This document shows, in pieces, positions 19,516-29,162 of a stretch of 54,464 nucleotides of DNA. The notes under the pieces are model-generated. The model made no database searches. It saw only the letters and a list, made by a program, of their open reading frames with translations, and was not told the DNA's origin. Numbering within the stretch: the stretch's first letter is position 1; each line of letters starts with the position of its first letter. The translations under genes and the position numbers were made by a program. The stretch is from Psychrobacter sp. 4Dc (GTDB lineage Bacteria; Pseudomonadota; Gammaproteobacteria; Pseudomonadales; Moraxellaceae): positions 1-54,464 of the forward strand of contig NZ_PJAT01000084.1 of NCBI RefSeq assembly GCF_002836715.1. Reading direction: 5' to 3'.

Positions 19516-21084
19516 ATGACAGATCCAAAGACAAACCCAAATCCGAACCCAAATCCGAACCCAAATCCGAACCCAAATCCGAACCCAAATCTAAGTAACT
19601 TAACAGACATTATCGATTTAGAACAAGTACAAACCGCTTATATTAACGGTCGCTATCTGGCTGTTGATGAAACGCTGACTACTTTTGAAGATATTAATCC
19701 AGCGACCGGTGAAGTGCTCGCCACTATTCAGCAAACGACCGATGAGCAGATTAATGAAGCCGTTATTGCGGCGCAAAAAGGTCAAAAAGTTTGGGCAGCG
19801 ATGACACCAGTTGAACGTAGTCGCATTCTACTAAACGCAGTAGCCATACTACGCGAACGCAATGATGTACTGGCATTACTTGAGACCAAAGACACGGGTA
19901 AAGCTTACTCTGAGACCAAGTATGTCGATATCGTCACTGGTGCCGATGTCGTTGAGTATTATGCAGGGCTTGCACCGATGATTGAAGGTCGTCAAATTCC
20001 GCTGCGTGATAGCAGCTTTGTTTATACTCGTCAAGAGCCGCTTGGCGTAGTCGCCGGTATCGGCGCATGGAATTATCCTATTCAGATCGCGATGTGGAAA
20101 GCAGCACCTGCACTAGCTGCTGGTAATGCGATGATTTTTAAGCCGTCAGAAGTCACCCCTTTGACTGCCTTAAAACTGGCAGAAATATTGACCGAAGCTG
20201 GATTGCCAGACGGTGTGTTTAACGTGGTACAAGGCAACTATGAAGTGGGTCAGGCGCTAACCGATCACCCAGATATCGCAAAAGTATCGTTCACGGGTGG
20301 CGTACCGACTGGCAAAAAAGTCATGTCGAGCGCAGCAAGCTCATCTCTAAAAGACGTAACTTTAGAGCTTGGCGGCAAATCACCATTGATCATATTTGAT
20401 GACGCAGATATCGATACCGCTGCTGACATCGCTATGATGGCCAACTTCTACAGTACTGGTCAGGTATGTACCAACGGTACGCGCGTATTCGTCCCTAAAG
20501 CGCTACAAGCTAAGTTTGAGCAAGCGATCTTAACTCGTGTTGAGCGTATTAAGCTAGGCGACCCTATGGATGAGAACATCAATATGGGTCCACTGGTGAG
20601 CTTCCCGCACATGGAGCGCGTGCTTGGTTATATCGAGCAAGGTAAAAAAGGCGGCGCACGTCTGCTAACAGGTGGCGAGCGCGTTACAACAAACGAGCTT
20701 GCAAACGGTGCATTTGTCGCACCGACAGTATTCACTGATTGCACGGATGATATGACTATCGTACGCGAAGAAATCTTTGGCCCAGTGATGTCGATATTGA
20801 CTTACGAGACCGAAGAAGAAGTTATTCGCCGCGCTAATGATACCGATTATGGCTTGGCAGCTGGGGTTGTTACTGCAGACCTAAAACGCGCACATCGAGT
20901 CATCGCTCAGATCGAAGCTGGTATCTGCTGGTTGAATACATGGGGCGAGTCGGCAGCACAAATGCCAGTAGGTGGTTACAAGCATTCTGGTATCGGCCGC
21001 GAAAACGGTATCGAAGCACTCGAACACTATACTCAGACCAAATCTATCCAAGTAGAGTTGGGTGCGTTTGAATCTGTCTTTTAA
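19516..21084 (+). CDS. betB: Betaine aldehyde dehydrogenase with Asn-Pro repeat N-terminus
   Basis: 522 residues. After an unusual N-terminus of Asn-Pro repeats (residues about 7-25) the aldehyde dehydrogenase fold is complete: [26 protein letters not shown], the general base in [14 protein letters not shown] and the nucleophile in [12 protein letters not shown]. The C-terminal GWLN-type end reads [12 protein letters not shown]. It oxidises betaine aldehyde to glycine betaine in the cytoplasm. The start is set by AGGAG 6 bases before the ATG. Followed by betA with a gap of about 120 bp. It is about 25-30 residues longer than usual BetB because of the repeat. Confidence 0.95.
   Translation: MTDPKTNPNPNPNPNPNPNPNPNPNLSNLTDIIDLEQVQTAYINGRYLAVDETLTTFEDINPATGEVLATIQQTTDEQINEAVIAAQKGQKVWAAMTPVERSRILLNAVAILRERNDVLALLETKDTGKAYSETKYVDIVTGADVVEYYAGLAPMIEGRQIPLRDSSFVYTRQEPLGVVAGIGAWNYPIQIAMWKAAPALAAGNAMIFKPSEVTPLTALKLAEILTEAGLPDGVFNVVQGNYEVGQALTDHPDIAKVSFTGGVPTGKKVMSSAASSSLKDVTLELGGKSPLIIFDDADIDTAADIAMMANFYSTGQVCTNGTRVFVPKALQAKFEQAILTRVERIKLGDPMDENINMGPLVSFPHMERVLGYIEQGKKGGARLLTGGERVTTNELANGAFVAPTVFTDCTDDMTIVREEIFGPVMSILTYETEEEVIRRANDTDYGLAAGVVTADLKRAHRVIAQIEAGICWLNTWGESAAQMPVGGYKHSGIGRENGIEALEHYTQTKSIQVELGAFESVF
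19534..19590 (+). repeat. 12-bp in-frame tandem repeat within betB
   Basis: Four full copies of AACCCAAATCCG plus a 9-bp partial copy, all identical, encode nine Asn-Pro pairs. Perfect identity suggests recent slippage. The unit is a multiple of three, so copy-number changes alter only the length of the N-terminal tail. Confidence 0.95.
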
Positions 21085-21202
21085 TCAATCTTATTGAGAA
21101 AAATGAAGCCAGAAAGGTTGCTTATTAGCTTTTATTTAGCCTTTTTAGGACACCTTACTGACCCTAAACGATTTATGTTTTTTCAATATTATGGAGTATG
21201 TT

Positions 21203-22903
21203 ATGACATCAACCACACCTGAGTATGACTATATTATTGTTGGAGCAGGCTCAGCAGGAAATGTGCTGGCCACGCGTCTGACCGAAGATGCCAGTATTAA
21301 AGTACTGCTGTTAGAAGCAGGTCGTCCAGATTATCGTTTTGACTTCCGTACCCAAATGCCAGCTGCGCTTGCTATGCCGCTACAAGGGATGACTTATAAC
21401 TGGGGTTATAAGACAGATCCTGAGCCATACATGAATAACCGTGTCATGGACTGTGGCCGCGGCAAAGGGCTAGGTGGCTCATCATTGATTAACGGTATGT
21501 GCTACATCCGTGGTAATGCGCTAGATTTTGATGATTGGTCTAAAATAAAAGGCCTGTCAGACTGGACGTATTCGGATTGCTTACCGTACTTCAAAAAGCT
21601 AGAAAACTGTGACGCTGGCGAAAATGACTATCATGGCGTGGGCGGTCCTGTTGAAATGACTACCTCAAAACCAGGGGTCAATCCACTGTTCCAAGCTATG
21701 ATTGAAGCGGGCGTACAAGCGGGCTATCCACGTACCGAAGATCTAAACGGCTATCAGCAAGAAGGTTTTGGTCCGATGGATCGATTCGTGACGCCTAATG
21801 GTCGCCGTGCATCAACGGCTCGCGGCTATCTTGATGGTGCCAAACCACGTAGCAATATTACGATTTTGACGGGTGCATTGACTGATGTAATTTTATTTGA
21901 CGGCAAACGCGCCGTCGGTGTCAAAGTCGAGCACGAAGGCCAGACCAAAAACTTCCATGCCGCTCGCGAAGTGATTGTCTCATCTGGTGCGATTGCCTCA
22001 CCGCAACTACTGCAGCGTTCAGGTATCGGTCCTGGTCAATGGCTAAAAGATGCTGGCGTGACTGAAATATTGGATCTGCCAGGTGTTGGTAACAATTTAC
22101 AAGACCATTTAGAGCTATATATGCAGTATGAATGCAAACTGCCAGTGTCGATCGCGCCTGCCAATAAATGGTGGAATAAGCCTGCGATTGGTGCAGAATG
22201 GTTGTTCAATGGCACAGGTCTTGGTGCGTCTAACCAATTCGAAGGTGGCGGTTTCATCCGTACGGATGAGAAGTTTACCCATCCAAATATTCAGTATCAT
22301 TTCTTGCCACTAGCCGTACGCTACGATGGCCGCAGTGCTGTGAAATCACACAGCTTCCAAGCACACGTCGGCTCACTGCGCTCACCGAGCCGTGGCCGCG
22401 TCAAGCTAAAATCACGTGATCCGAAAGCACATCCAAGTATCTTGTTTAACTATATGTCGCATGATCAAGACTGGCAAGAGTTCCGTGCTGCGATGCGTAT
22501 CACGCGTGAGATCATGCATCAGCCAGCGCTTGATCCTTATCGTGGTCGCGCAATTGCACCGACCGATGATCTGGTCACCGACGCCCAGTTAGATGAATAC
22601 GTACGCAATCATAGTGAGACGGCTTATCATCCATCTTGTACCTGTGCGATGGGTGAAGATAACGATTCGGTAGTAAACGGCGAAGGTCTGGTACATGGTA
22701 TTGATGGCTTGCGAGTCGTCGATGCGTCTATCATGCCAAACATTATTAGTGGTAATCTCAATGCTACAACTATCATGTTGGCAGAAAAAATCGTCGACAA
22801 GATGAGAGGCGTACAGTTGCCACGTTCAACGGCAGATTACTATGTGGCTAATGGTGCACCACTACGCTCAGAGCCAATGCGCGATTATCTCTCGACGGTG
22901 TAG
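21203..22903 (+). CDS. betA: Choline dehydrogenase
   Basis: 566-residue GMC flavoprotein that closely follows E. coli BetA along its length: [81 protein letters not shown] and the C-terminal [13 protein letters not shown]. It oxidises choline to betaine aldehyde, probably at the inner membrane with electrons passed to the respiratory chain. An ATG four codons upstream is possible, but GGAG lies 6-7 bases before 21203. The HPSCTCAMG active-site segment keeps the catalytic histidine. Operon partner of betB; a terminator follows at 22965. Confidence 0.95.
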   Translation: MTSTTPEYDYIIVGAGSAGNVLATRLTEDASIKVLLLEAGRPDYRFDFRTQMPAALAMPLQGMTYNWGYKTDPEPYMNNRVMDCGRGKGLGGSSLINGMCYIRGNALDFDDWSKIKGLSDWTYSDCLPYFKKLENCDAGENDYHGVGGPVEMTTSKPGVNPLFQAMIEAGVQAGYPRTEDLNGYQQEGFGPMDRFVTPNGRRASTARGYLDGAKPRSNITILTGALTDVILFDGKRAVGVKVEHEGQTKNFHAAREVIVSSGAIASPQLLQRSGIGPGQWLKDAGVTEILDLPGVGNNLQDHLELYMQYECKLPVSIAPANKWWNKPAIGAEWLFNGTGLGASNQFEGGGFIRTDEKFTHPNIQYHFLPLAVRYDGRSAVKSHSFQAHVGSLRSPSRGRVKLKSRDPKAHPSILFNYMSHDQDWQEFRAAMRITREIMHQPALDPYRGRAIAPTDDLVTDAQLDEYVRNHSETAYHPSCTCAMGEDNDSVVNGEGLVHGIDGLRVVDASIMPNIISGNLNATTIMLAEKIVDKMRGVQLPRSTADYYVANGAPLRSEPMRDYLSTV

Positions 22904-22964
22904 GCTGCAATATAAGCCTGCATACAGGATACTGAATAAATAACGATATGAGAAAATTTTAACC

Positions 22965-22992
22965 AAAAGGCCTTTCCAAGTAGAGGCCTTTT
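22965..22992 (+). terminator. terminator after betA
   Basis: AAAAGGCCT (22965-22973) and AGGCCTTTT (22984-22992) form a perfect 9-bp stem with a 10-base loop, about 60 bp past the betA stop. It separates betBA from betT. Confidence 0.7.
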
Positions 22993-23076
22993 CTATCAGC
23001 GCTAACGTATTAGAATAATGAATACCGTTCAGGTTGAATTTGTTTATAATTTTATTAGCTTTTTATTTATTGGTAC

Positions 23077-23157
23077 TGCTTTGTCCGTCATGCGGTTGGT
23101 TCCACGTTATACGGTTATAGATCATCAGTCTACTATTAGATGATGCCGGACAAAGCA
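23077..23157 (+). promoter_or_regulatory. large hairpin in the betT leader
   Basis: TGCTTTGTCCG (23077-23087) and CGGACAAAGCA (23147-23157) pair perfectly. TCAT with ATGA extends this to about 15 bp with a 3-base bulge. The 81-bp structure ends 38 bp before the betT ATG, so it would fold in the mRNA leader or bind a regulator as DNA. Confidence 0.5.
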
Positions 23158-23195
23158 ATATCGGACCCTGTTTAATTTACCTATTGAGGTCTTTT

Positions 23196-25241
23196 ATGTA
23201 CAGTTCGCCATCACAAGATGTGACGAAACCTCTGACCCTAAACAAAACCGTGTTTATGGGCTCAGCTATTATTTCTATTTTATTGATAATCTGGACCATC
23301 GCTTTTCCAGATTATAGTGAGGCCTTGTTAAGCGCGAGCATGACTTGGGTATCAGACAAGTTTGGCTGGTATTATATGTTGGTGGTTGCCGCTTATAGTA
23401 TCTTTGCGTTGTTTGTTGGTTTTTCTAAATACGGCGATATCAAGCTCGGTCAAGACCACGAAAAAGCACAATTTCCGTTTTTAGCGTGGGCGGCTATGCT
23501 GTTCTCAGCGGGTATTGGTATTGACCTGTTGTTCTTTGGTGCCTCTGAGCCTTTGATGCATTATTTGACTCCACATACAGGCCTAGAGCCTGCTAGTGCT
23601 GAGGCCATGCGTGAAGCACTTGCGCAAACCTTTTTGCACTGGGGTCTGCATGGTTGGGGTATTTATGCGCTGATCGGTATGGCGCTGGCTTACTTTGCTT
23701 ATCGCAAAAATATGCCGCTGGCACTACGCTCGCCGTTGACACCGATATTTGGTGAACGTTTAATCAAAGGTTGGTTAGGCGATGGTATTGATACCTTCGG
23801 TGTCGTCTGTACGTTGATGGGTATTGCAACCAGTTTAGGTATTGGGGTATTGCAGGCCAATGCTGGCTTGACCCATGTGTTCGGTATCGAATCTAGCAAA
23901 ACGGTTCAGGCGCTCATCATCGTAGGTGTTGTCGCGGCTGCTGCTATCTCTGCGATGACAGGTGTCGAAAAAGGCGTTCGTCGTTTATCTGAATTCAACA
24001 TGCTGTCGTCAATACTCTTGTTGCTTGCCATATTGGTAATGGGCAATACGGTGTATCTATTAAATACCTTTACTCAAAATATTGGTCAATATTTTCAAAC
24101 CATCATTTATAAAACCTTTGACGTTTATGCTTATGACGGTGCTGCTGGTGCCGAGTGGAAATCTTGGTGGACGATATTCTTCTGGGCATGGTGGGTAGCT
24201 TGGGCACCATTTGTAGGTCTATTTATTGCACGTATTAGTCGTGGCCGTACGTTACGCGAGTTTGTATTTGGCGTGATGTTTATTCCGCTTGGGTTTATTT
24301 TTGCATGGTTCTCTATCTTTGGTAATTCAGCGATAGACTTGGTTGCTAATGGCGCAACAGAGCTGGGTGAAATCGCGGTTAATGATGCGGCAATGGGTAT
24401 GTTTGCGCTGTTTGAATACTTCCCTTACAGTGAAGTATTGTCATTTGCTGGTGTGGTTATTGGTCTTATTTTCTTTGTGACTTCTGCTGACTCAGGCGCT
24501 TTAGTATTAGCGAACTTGAGCTCAAGAGGTATGACCAATGATACCGATGCTCCTGTTTGGTTACGTCTGTTTTGGGCAGCAGCCACTGGTCTTATTACGT
24601 TAGGATTGTTGTTTGCAGGTGGTTTTGCCTCATTGCAATCTGTCTCTGTCATTGCAGGTTTGCCATTCTCTATCATTCTTGTGCTCTACATGATGTCTAT
24701 GTGGAAGTCGCTAAAAGAAGAAGGTAACAAGCGTAAAGCCAGTACAATCGGCACGGCAAATGTGTTGGACAGTGGTAAGAGCTGGAAAGCGCGCTTGCAA
24801 CGTATTGTGAGTTTTCCAGGCCATGCACAGGTTGAAAAATTCTTGCATAATGTCGTGATGCCAGCGATGTCTGAGGTCGAAAAAGAGTTTAAAGCAGGTG
24901 GTCTTAAAACCTCATTAGATACCAAAAACCTTGCTAGTATCGGTGAAGGTATCGATGCAGGCATGGACCAAGATAGTGGTCAGGTAGACGGTCTAAAACT
25001 GCGTGTCGGTCATGGTGACGAAGATGACTTTATTTATGAAGTCAATCTGATTAAAGCTCATCGTCCTAACTTTACATTGAGCACATCTACCAAGCATGCA
25101 GAATACTACTACCGTGCGGAAGTGTTCTTGAGCGAAGGCTCGCAAGAGTATGACTTGGTTGGCTACTCAAAAGAGCAGGTATTGGTTGATATCTTAAATC
25201 AGTACGAGCGCCATTTGCAGTATCTGCATTTAGAGCGTTAA
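23196..25241 (+). CDS. betT: BCCT-family choline/betaine transporter, BetT-type
   Basis: 681 residues. An in-frame TTG at 23184 is discarded in favour of the ATG at 23196, which has GAGG 6 bases before it. Twelve membrane helices are evident, with the BCCT signature region WTIFFWAWWVAWAPF followed by GLFIARISRGRT. The last 170 residues or so are hydrophilic (from about KSLKEEGNKRKAS), as in the BetT subclass whose C-terminus senses osmotic stress. It is a sodium- or proton-coupled importer of choline, supplying BetA and BetB. A clear terminator follows. Confidence 0.92.
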   Translation: MYSSPSQDVTKPLTLNKTVFMGSAIISILLIIWTIAFPDYSEALLSASMTWVSDKFGWYYMLVVAAYSIFALFVGFSKYGDIKLGQDHEKAQFPFLAWAAMLFSAGIGIDLLFFGASEPLMHYLTPHTGLEPASAEAMREALAQTFLHWGLHGWGIYALIGMALAYFAYRKNMPLALRSPLTPIFGERLIKGWLGDGIDTFGVVCTLMGIATSLGIGVLQANAGLTHVFGIESSKTVQALIIVGVVAAAAISAMTGVEKGVRRLSEFNMLSSILLLLAILVMGNTVYLLNTFTQNIGQYFQTIIYKTFDVYAYDGAAGAEWKSWWTIFFWAWWVAWAPFVGLFIARISRGRTLREFVFGVMFIPLGFIFAWFSIFGNSAIDLVANGATELGEIAVNDAAMGMFALFEYFPYSEVLSFAGVVIGLIFFVTSADSGALVLANLSSRGMTNDTDAPVWLRLFWAAATGLITLGLLFAGGFASLQSVSVIAGLPFSIILVLYMMSMWKSLKEEGNKRKASTIGTANVLDSGKSWKARLQRIVSFPGHAQVEKFLHNVVMPAMSEVEKEFKAGGLKTSLDTKNLASIGEGIDAGMDQDSGQVDGLKLRVGHGDEDDFIYEVNLIKAHRPNFTLSTSTKHAEYYYRAEVFLSEGSQEYDLVGYSKEQVLVDILNQYERHLQYLHLER

Positions 25242-25280
25242 TCAGACACATTTTTTAAGTAAAACTATTAGTAAAAATGT

Positions 25281-25315
25281 CCCCATAAGTTGCACGCAGC
25301 TTATGGGGTTTTTTT
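25281..25315 (+). terminator. terminator after betT
   Basis: CCCCATAAG (25281-25289) and CTTATGGGG (25300-25308) form the stem, followed by seven T. It lies 40 bp past the betT stop codon. Confidence 0.88.
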
Positions 25316-25462
25316 ATGGATAACTATTTATAAATAACTATCGTTTGAGTTGAGGGTATATCCCAAATAAGTGGCAAACAAGCGCCGCAAATATAAGGTA
25401 AAATTCATTAAGATTAAATTGATCGACTGATACGCATCTACGTATTAGCAAAGGATACATTT

Positions 25463-25951
25463 GTGACCAAATTAAAGTACATAGCGCATTACTCAGAACA
25501 GATTCAAACTCAAGCTGCTCAGCTTATCAGTGATGGTAGGTTGGGCGAGTATCTGGAAAAAAAGTACCCGAATCAGCATCAAATCCAAAGCGACAAAGCG
25601 CTCTATCAGTATATAAATGAGATAAAAACCCAATACATGCGTAAGATTGGTCAGCTATCAAATGTCAGCTATAGCAGTAAATTGAAAGTTTTAAAACATG
25701 CCCTAGGTATCCATACGACGCAATCGCGCGTACAAGGCAGTAAGCTCAAATCGCACAATAGCATCACGGTAGCCAGTCTATTTAAGGACGCGCCGCCAGA
25801 GTTTTTACGCATGATAGTGGTGCACGAGCTTGCCCATTTCAAAGAGCATGAGCATAACAAAGCTTTTTATCAATTATGCTGCCATATGGAGCCTGAGTAT
25901 CATCAATTTGAGCTGGATACTCGCTTGTGGCTGCACTGGCGCGAGTTGTAA
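25463..25951 (+). CDS. YgjP-like metallopeptidase-domain protein
   Basis: 162 residues starting at GTG (25463) with AAGGA 7 bases upstream. The zinc-binding HExxH motif is HELAH in VVHELAHFKEHEHNKAFYQ, followed by a further histidine-rich stretch, which is the pattern of the YgjP/DUF45 (WLM-like) family. The N-terminal half is helical and basic. Such proteins are cytoplasmic, and the cellular substrate is not settled. It stands as a single gene between betT and a repeat element. Confidence 0.82.
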   Translation: MTKLKYIAHYSEQIQTQAAQLISDGRLGEYLEKKYPNQHQIQSDKALYQYINEIKTQYMRKIGQLSNVSYSSKLKVLKHALGIHTTQSRVQGSKLKSHNSITVASLFKDAPPEFLRMIVVHELAHFKEHEHNKAFYQLCCHMEPEYHQFELDTRLWLHWREL

Positions 25952-25968
25952 CCCTAATATAGTCTTAA

Positions 25969-26075
25969 TATAGTCATTCCACTATAAAAGTATTACGGCG
26001 TTAACCTCGCTTGAAGTATCAAATATACCTCTGCACTCGGTTGTCTTGTACTACTTTTAAATTGAATCGACTATA
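25969..26075. repeat. MITE-like short repeat, copy A
   Basis: 107 bp beginning TATAGTCATTCCACTATAAA and ending ATTGAATCGACTATA, so the ends form the inverted repeat TATAGTC/GACTATA. The interior matches copy B at 26654-26761 over most of its length, including ACTCGG and a shared TACTACTT motif. It has no coding capacity. A TA dinucleotide target would fit an IS630/mariner-type mobiliser. Confidence 0.65.
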
Positions 26076-26223
26076 GTATGAATAGCAACCTTGATAAGGT
26101 TCATAGTAATGTTAATAACAGCCACATAAATATCGTGTTCTTCTTTGTAGCAATCATCTGAGCCGCCAGAATTACGTTATAATCCTAACCACACACGATA
26201 TAGTCCATAAAAGGTTGTAAACA

Positions 26224-26646
26224 ATGATTAATACTAAAATATATAAAGCCATTTATACCTTAGCCGAGGAATTGCTGGAGGCCGATCGTAGAGGCAATCA
26301 AGCAAAATTTGATGAGCTATACGTTGAGCTAAAAGCCATTTGTACTGACAATGAGAACACCGATAAAGACCACCCAGAACAATGGGAAACGCTTGCTGAC
26401 TTCACAGAAGATTTGGACGCAGCATTGGTTATTTATGACAAAGCACTGGCAAAAGCTACTGCCATTAACTCAAAAGATCATATGTCATCGATTGCCTTTT
26501 CTATGGCGGTGCTACAGCTTGAGACAGGCGAAAAAGAAGCCGCTATCCAAAGTCTACAAAATGCCAAAGTCACAGCCAATAAGATCGAAGACAAAGAGTT
26601 CAAGGTTGAGATTGATGAGATGCTTACGAAGCTATTGGCAGAGTAG
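26224..26646 (+). CDS. TPR-like helical protein
   Basis: 140 residues, entirely helical and acidic, with no signal peptide or membrane segment. The segment DLDAALVIYDKALAKATAINSKDHMSSIAFSMAVLQLE followed by TGEKEAAIQSLQNAK has the residue spacing of tetratricopeptide repeats. I do not recognise a named family. The gene is alone between two copies of the same short repeat (25969-26075 and 26654-26761), the second beginning 8 bp past its stop. It probably serves as a protein-protein interaction module. Confidence 0.7.
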   Translation: MINTKIYKAIYTLAEELLEADRRGNQAKFDELYVELKAICTDNENTDKDHPEQWETLADFTEDLDAALVIYDKALAKATAINSKDHMSSIAFSMAVLQLETGEKEAAIQSLQNAKVTANKIEDKEFKVEIDEMLTKLLAE

Positions 26647-26653
26647 TTTGGTT

Positions 26654-26761
26654 TATAGTCAATCCTCTATAAATTGGGGACGGTGTCCGTCTCGTCTAGC
26701 TTACTACTTGTAATACTTTCACTCGGCCTCTTTGTATCCAAGTTATATTGAACCGACTATA
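26654..26761. repeat. MITE-like short repeat, copy B
   Basis: 108 bp beginning TATAGTCAATCCTCTATAAA and ending ATTGAACCGACTATA, nearly the same ends and length as copy A. It fills almost all the space between the TPR gene and the amine oxidase gene and would be transcribed as part of either. Confidence 0.65.
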
Positions 26762-26777
26762 AATAGGGTAATCCGAT

Positions 26778-27932
26778 ATGCAAGACATACCAGTGGTAAT
26801 CGTTGGTGGTGGGCTAAGTGGGTTATATGCTGCCTTTTTATTAGAGCAAAAGGGCATAGCGTATAGACTGCTAGAGGCGCGTGATACTTTGGGTGGTCGC
26901 ATTGTAGTTGCTAAATATTCAGATGCGTATGCTATTAATAACAGTACTGATATCGACCAAGCAGAATCAAGCGCCGCGTTTGATTTAGGGCCGTCATGGT
27001 TTTGGCCTGACTATCAAACGCAGTTAAGTAGTCTGATTGAGTCGTTAAATTTATCACGTTTTGCGCAGTTCGAAGAAGGCGATATGATGGTTGAGCGAGC
27101 TGCCAATCAGCCACCTGTGCGTATGCAAGGTTATAAAAGCGCACCACCTTCTATGCGGCTAGTCGGTGGTATGGCCGCGTTGACTGATACGCTATATGCT
27201 CGGCTAGATGCTAGTTGCATCCTGACCAGTCAAACGGTAAAGCAATTAAGTAAGAAATCTCAATATATTGAAGTACAGAGCGAAGATACTTCTGGACATG
27301 TGACCGGACATGTGACGACGTTCCGAGCGCAGCATGTGCTACTTGCGTTACCGCCTCGATTGGTAGAAGGTCGGATAGTATTTCAGCCAACGCTACCACA
27401 AGATTTAAGTGAACAGTGGCGCAAGACAGCCACTTGGATGGCGCCTCATGCCAAATATGTCGCTGTTTATGAATCACCATTTTGGCGAGATGCTGGTCTC
27501 TCGGGTGCTGCGCGCAGTGCGATAGGGCCGCTTACTGAGATACATGATGCCTCTACACTAGAGGGCGATGGGGCATTGTTAGGCTTCTTTGGCGCTCCTG
27601 ATCAAGTACGTCAGAGCGTTTCTGATACGGTGCTAAAAGAACATTGCCGTGCGCAGTTAGTGCGACTATTTGGTACACAGGCAAGTACTCCAAAAGCTGA
27701 ATATCTCAAAGACTGGGCACAAGATCCATTAACAGCGATGCCTGCTGATGCCAGCAACAACGGTCAGCATGCAGTAGCCCCGCCATCCAAGCCAAAAACA
27801 GGCGTGTGGCAAGACTGTCTAACAGGTTGTGGTAGTGAGTGGTCAGCGCAGTTCCCTGGCTATATCGCTGGAGCAATTGATGCAGCAACCGTCGCTGTAG
27901 GAAGCTTACCTGCTACCATTTTGTCCCAGTAG
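26778..27932 (+). CDS. FAD-dependent amine oxidase family protein (cytoplasmic)
   Basis: 384 residues. The N-terminal FAD fold is VVIVGGGLSGLYAAFLLEQ with the downstream RLLEARDTLGGRI motif of flavin amine oxidases. The C-terminal FAD contact is recognisable as WSAQFPGYIAGAIDAA. No signal peptide. It is shorter than typical monoamine oxidases (430-530 residues), lacking part of the substrate domain, yet both ends are intact. The start follows repeat copy B by 16 bp and has only a weak ribosome-binding site. The amine or other substrate is unknown. It is unrelated in operon terms to the exported oxidase at 33640. Confidence 0.78.
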   Translation: MQDIPVVIVGGGLSGLYAAFLLEQKGIAYRLLEARDTLGGRIVVAKYSDAYAINNSTDIDQAESSAAFDLGPSWFWPDYQTQLSSLIESLNLSRFAQFEEGDMMVERAANQPPVRMQGYKSAPPSMRLVGGMAALTDTLYARLDASCILTSQTVKQLSKKSQYIEVQSEDTSGHVTGHVTTFRAQHVLLALPPRLVEGRIVFQPTLPQDLSEQWRKTATWMAPHAKYVAVYESPFWRDAGLSGAARSAIGPLTEIHDASTLEGDGALLGFFGAPDQVRQSVSDTVLKEHCRAQLVRLFGTQASTPKAEYLKDWAQDPLTAMPADASNNGQHAVAPPSKPKTGVWQDCLTGCGSEWSAQFPGYIAGAIDAATVAVGSLPATILSQ

Positions 27933-28010
27933 CTATTAGGGTGCTGTTATAAGTTATTTTAAAGGCCATCTAACATGATTAAGAAATTTCGTCATCCAAT
28001 AGGATAGTCG

Positions 28011-28949
28011 ATGAATGACTCGCTCAAACAAACCAGTATTCACAAAACTACTTGGTTGGTGCCTTTTGTTTGTCTGCTGGCAGGTGGGGCACTCACTGGT
28101 ATCTCGACCAATGTGGCAAAGTACGCTATCGATGTCGGTCTGACCCCATTAGGGTTTTTGTTTTGGTCGATTACTGGCGCTGCTGTTATCTTACTGATGG
28201 TAGCGCTCATCAGAAAAGAACTTCCTCCTCTTAATGCGCGCAGCTTAGAGTATTACTTTGTCGCGGCGCTGGTCAGTGTCGCGGCCGCCAACTTACTGTT
28301 ATTTTCTGCCATTCCTCATGTGGGCGCAGGTTTCGTCGCCTTAATCCTCTCATTGCCGCCACTGCTAACTTATCTTGGTGCGCTGTTACTACGTATAGAG
28401 CAATTTTATATTGTCCGTGCGCTTGGGGTCATCGCGGCACTCATCGGGGCAGGAGCATTAGCCGTGCATAAATTCTCTGCGCCAGATTCTAGTGTATTTT
28501 GGATTTTAGTCGCGCTTTGTGGTCCAGTGCTACTCGCTATTGGTAATATATATCGGACATTACGCTGGCCTGATAATGCGTCTTCTGGTGCACTCGCTCC
28601 AGGTATGTTGATTGCGGCAGCGCTGCTGCTAGGCTTATTTAGTATGATGTCAGATTTCTCTATTGCTGTATCTTTAGAGAACTGGTTGCCGCTAAGCATG
28701 ATAGCTATACAAGCATGCGTATTCGCTGGACAGTTTTTACTGTTATTCCTATTGCAAAAGACAGGTGGTCCCGTGTTGCTAAGCTTACTAGGCGCAGTAG
28801 GAGCCATTGTGGGCGTGCCCATCGCTATTTTTTTGCAAGGGGAGAGTCCTCCAGAAGGTTTATTTTTAGGTGCTACCTTAATTGCGATTGGTGTGGCATT
28901 GGTGACATGGGGCGGTGTAAAAATAGCAAAAGTAAAAGAAGAAGTTTAA
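28011..28949 (+). CDS. DMT superfamily permease (EamA-type)
   Basis: 312 residues with ten hydrophobic segments arranged as two EamA halves. Helix 1-3 covers LVPFVCLLAGGALTGISTNVAK and the second half begins near SSVFWILVALCGPVLLAIGN. AGGA lies 5-6 bases before the ATG. It is 78 bp downstream of the amine oxidase and probably exports or imports a small metabolite. The substrate cannot be assigned. Confidence 0.82.
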   Translation: MNDSLKQTSIHKTTWLVPFVCLLAGGALTGISTNVAKYAIDVGLTPLGFLFWSITGAAVILLMVALIRKELPPLNARSLEYYFVAALVSVAAANLLLFSAIPHVGAGFVALILSLPPLLTYLGALLLRIEQFYIVRALGVIAALIGAGALAVHKFSAPDSSVFWILVALCGPVLLAIGNIYRTLRWPDNASSGALAPGMLIAAALLLGLFSMMSDFSIAVSLENWLPLSMIAIQACVFAGQFLLLFLLQKTGGPVLLSLLGAVGAIVGVPIAIFLQGESPPEGLFLGATLIAIGVALVTWGGVKIAKVKEEV

Positions 28950-29162
28950 TAATTGCGCATTAGATAATAGTGCCAAACTATAGAGTTATTAAAATCGTTA
29001 CTTCCTAATGAGCACTTCTTATCTCGCTCTGGTTATCAGTATCTAGCTTATCAATAGCTACTATGACTCAATAATTGGTTACGATTAACTTAAATCACTT
29101 TTTGTAGAGACGACAAAAAAGGAGTATAAGTATCGTGGTTATCGTTGTCATGGACTCAGGCT

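Noticed and set aside
19534..19590. Phase-variation switch in betB
   Set aside because: The unit is 12 bp, so changes in number stay in frame and cannot turn the gene off.
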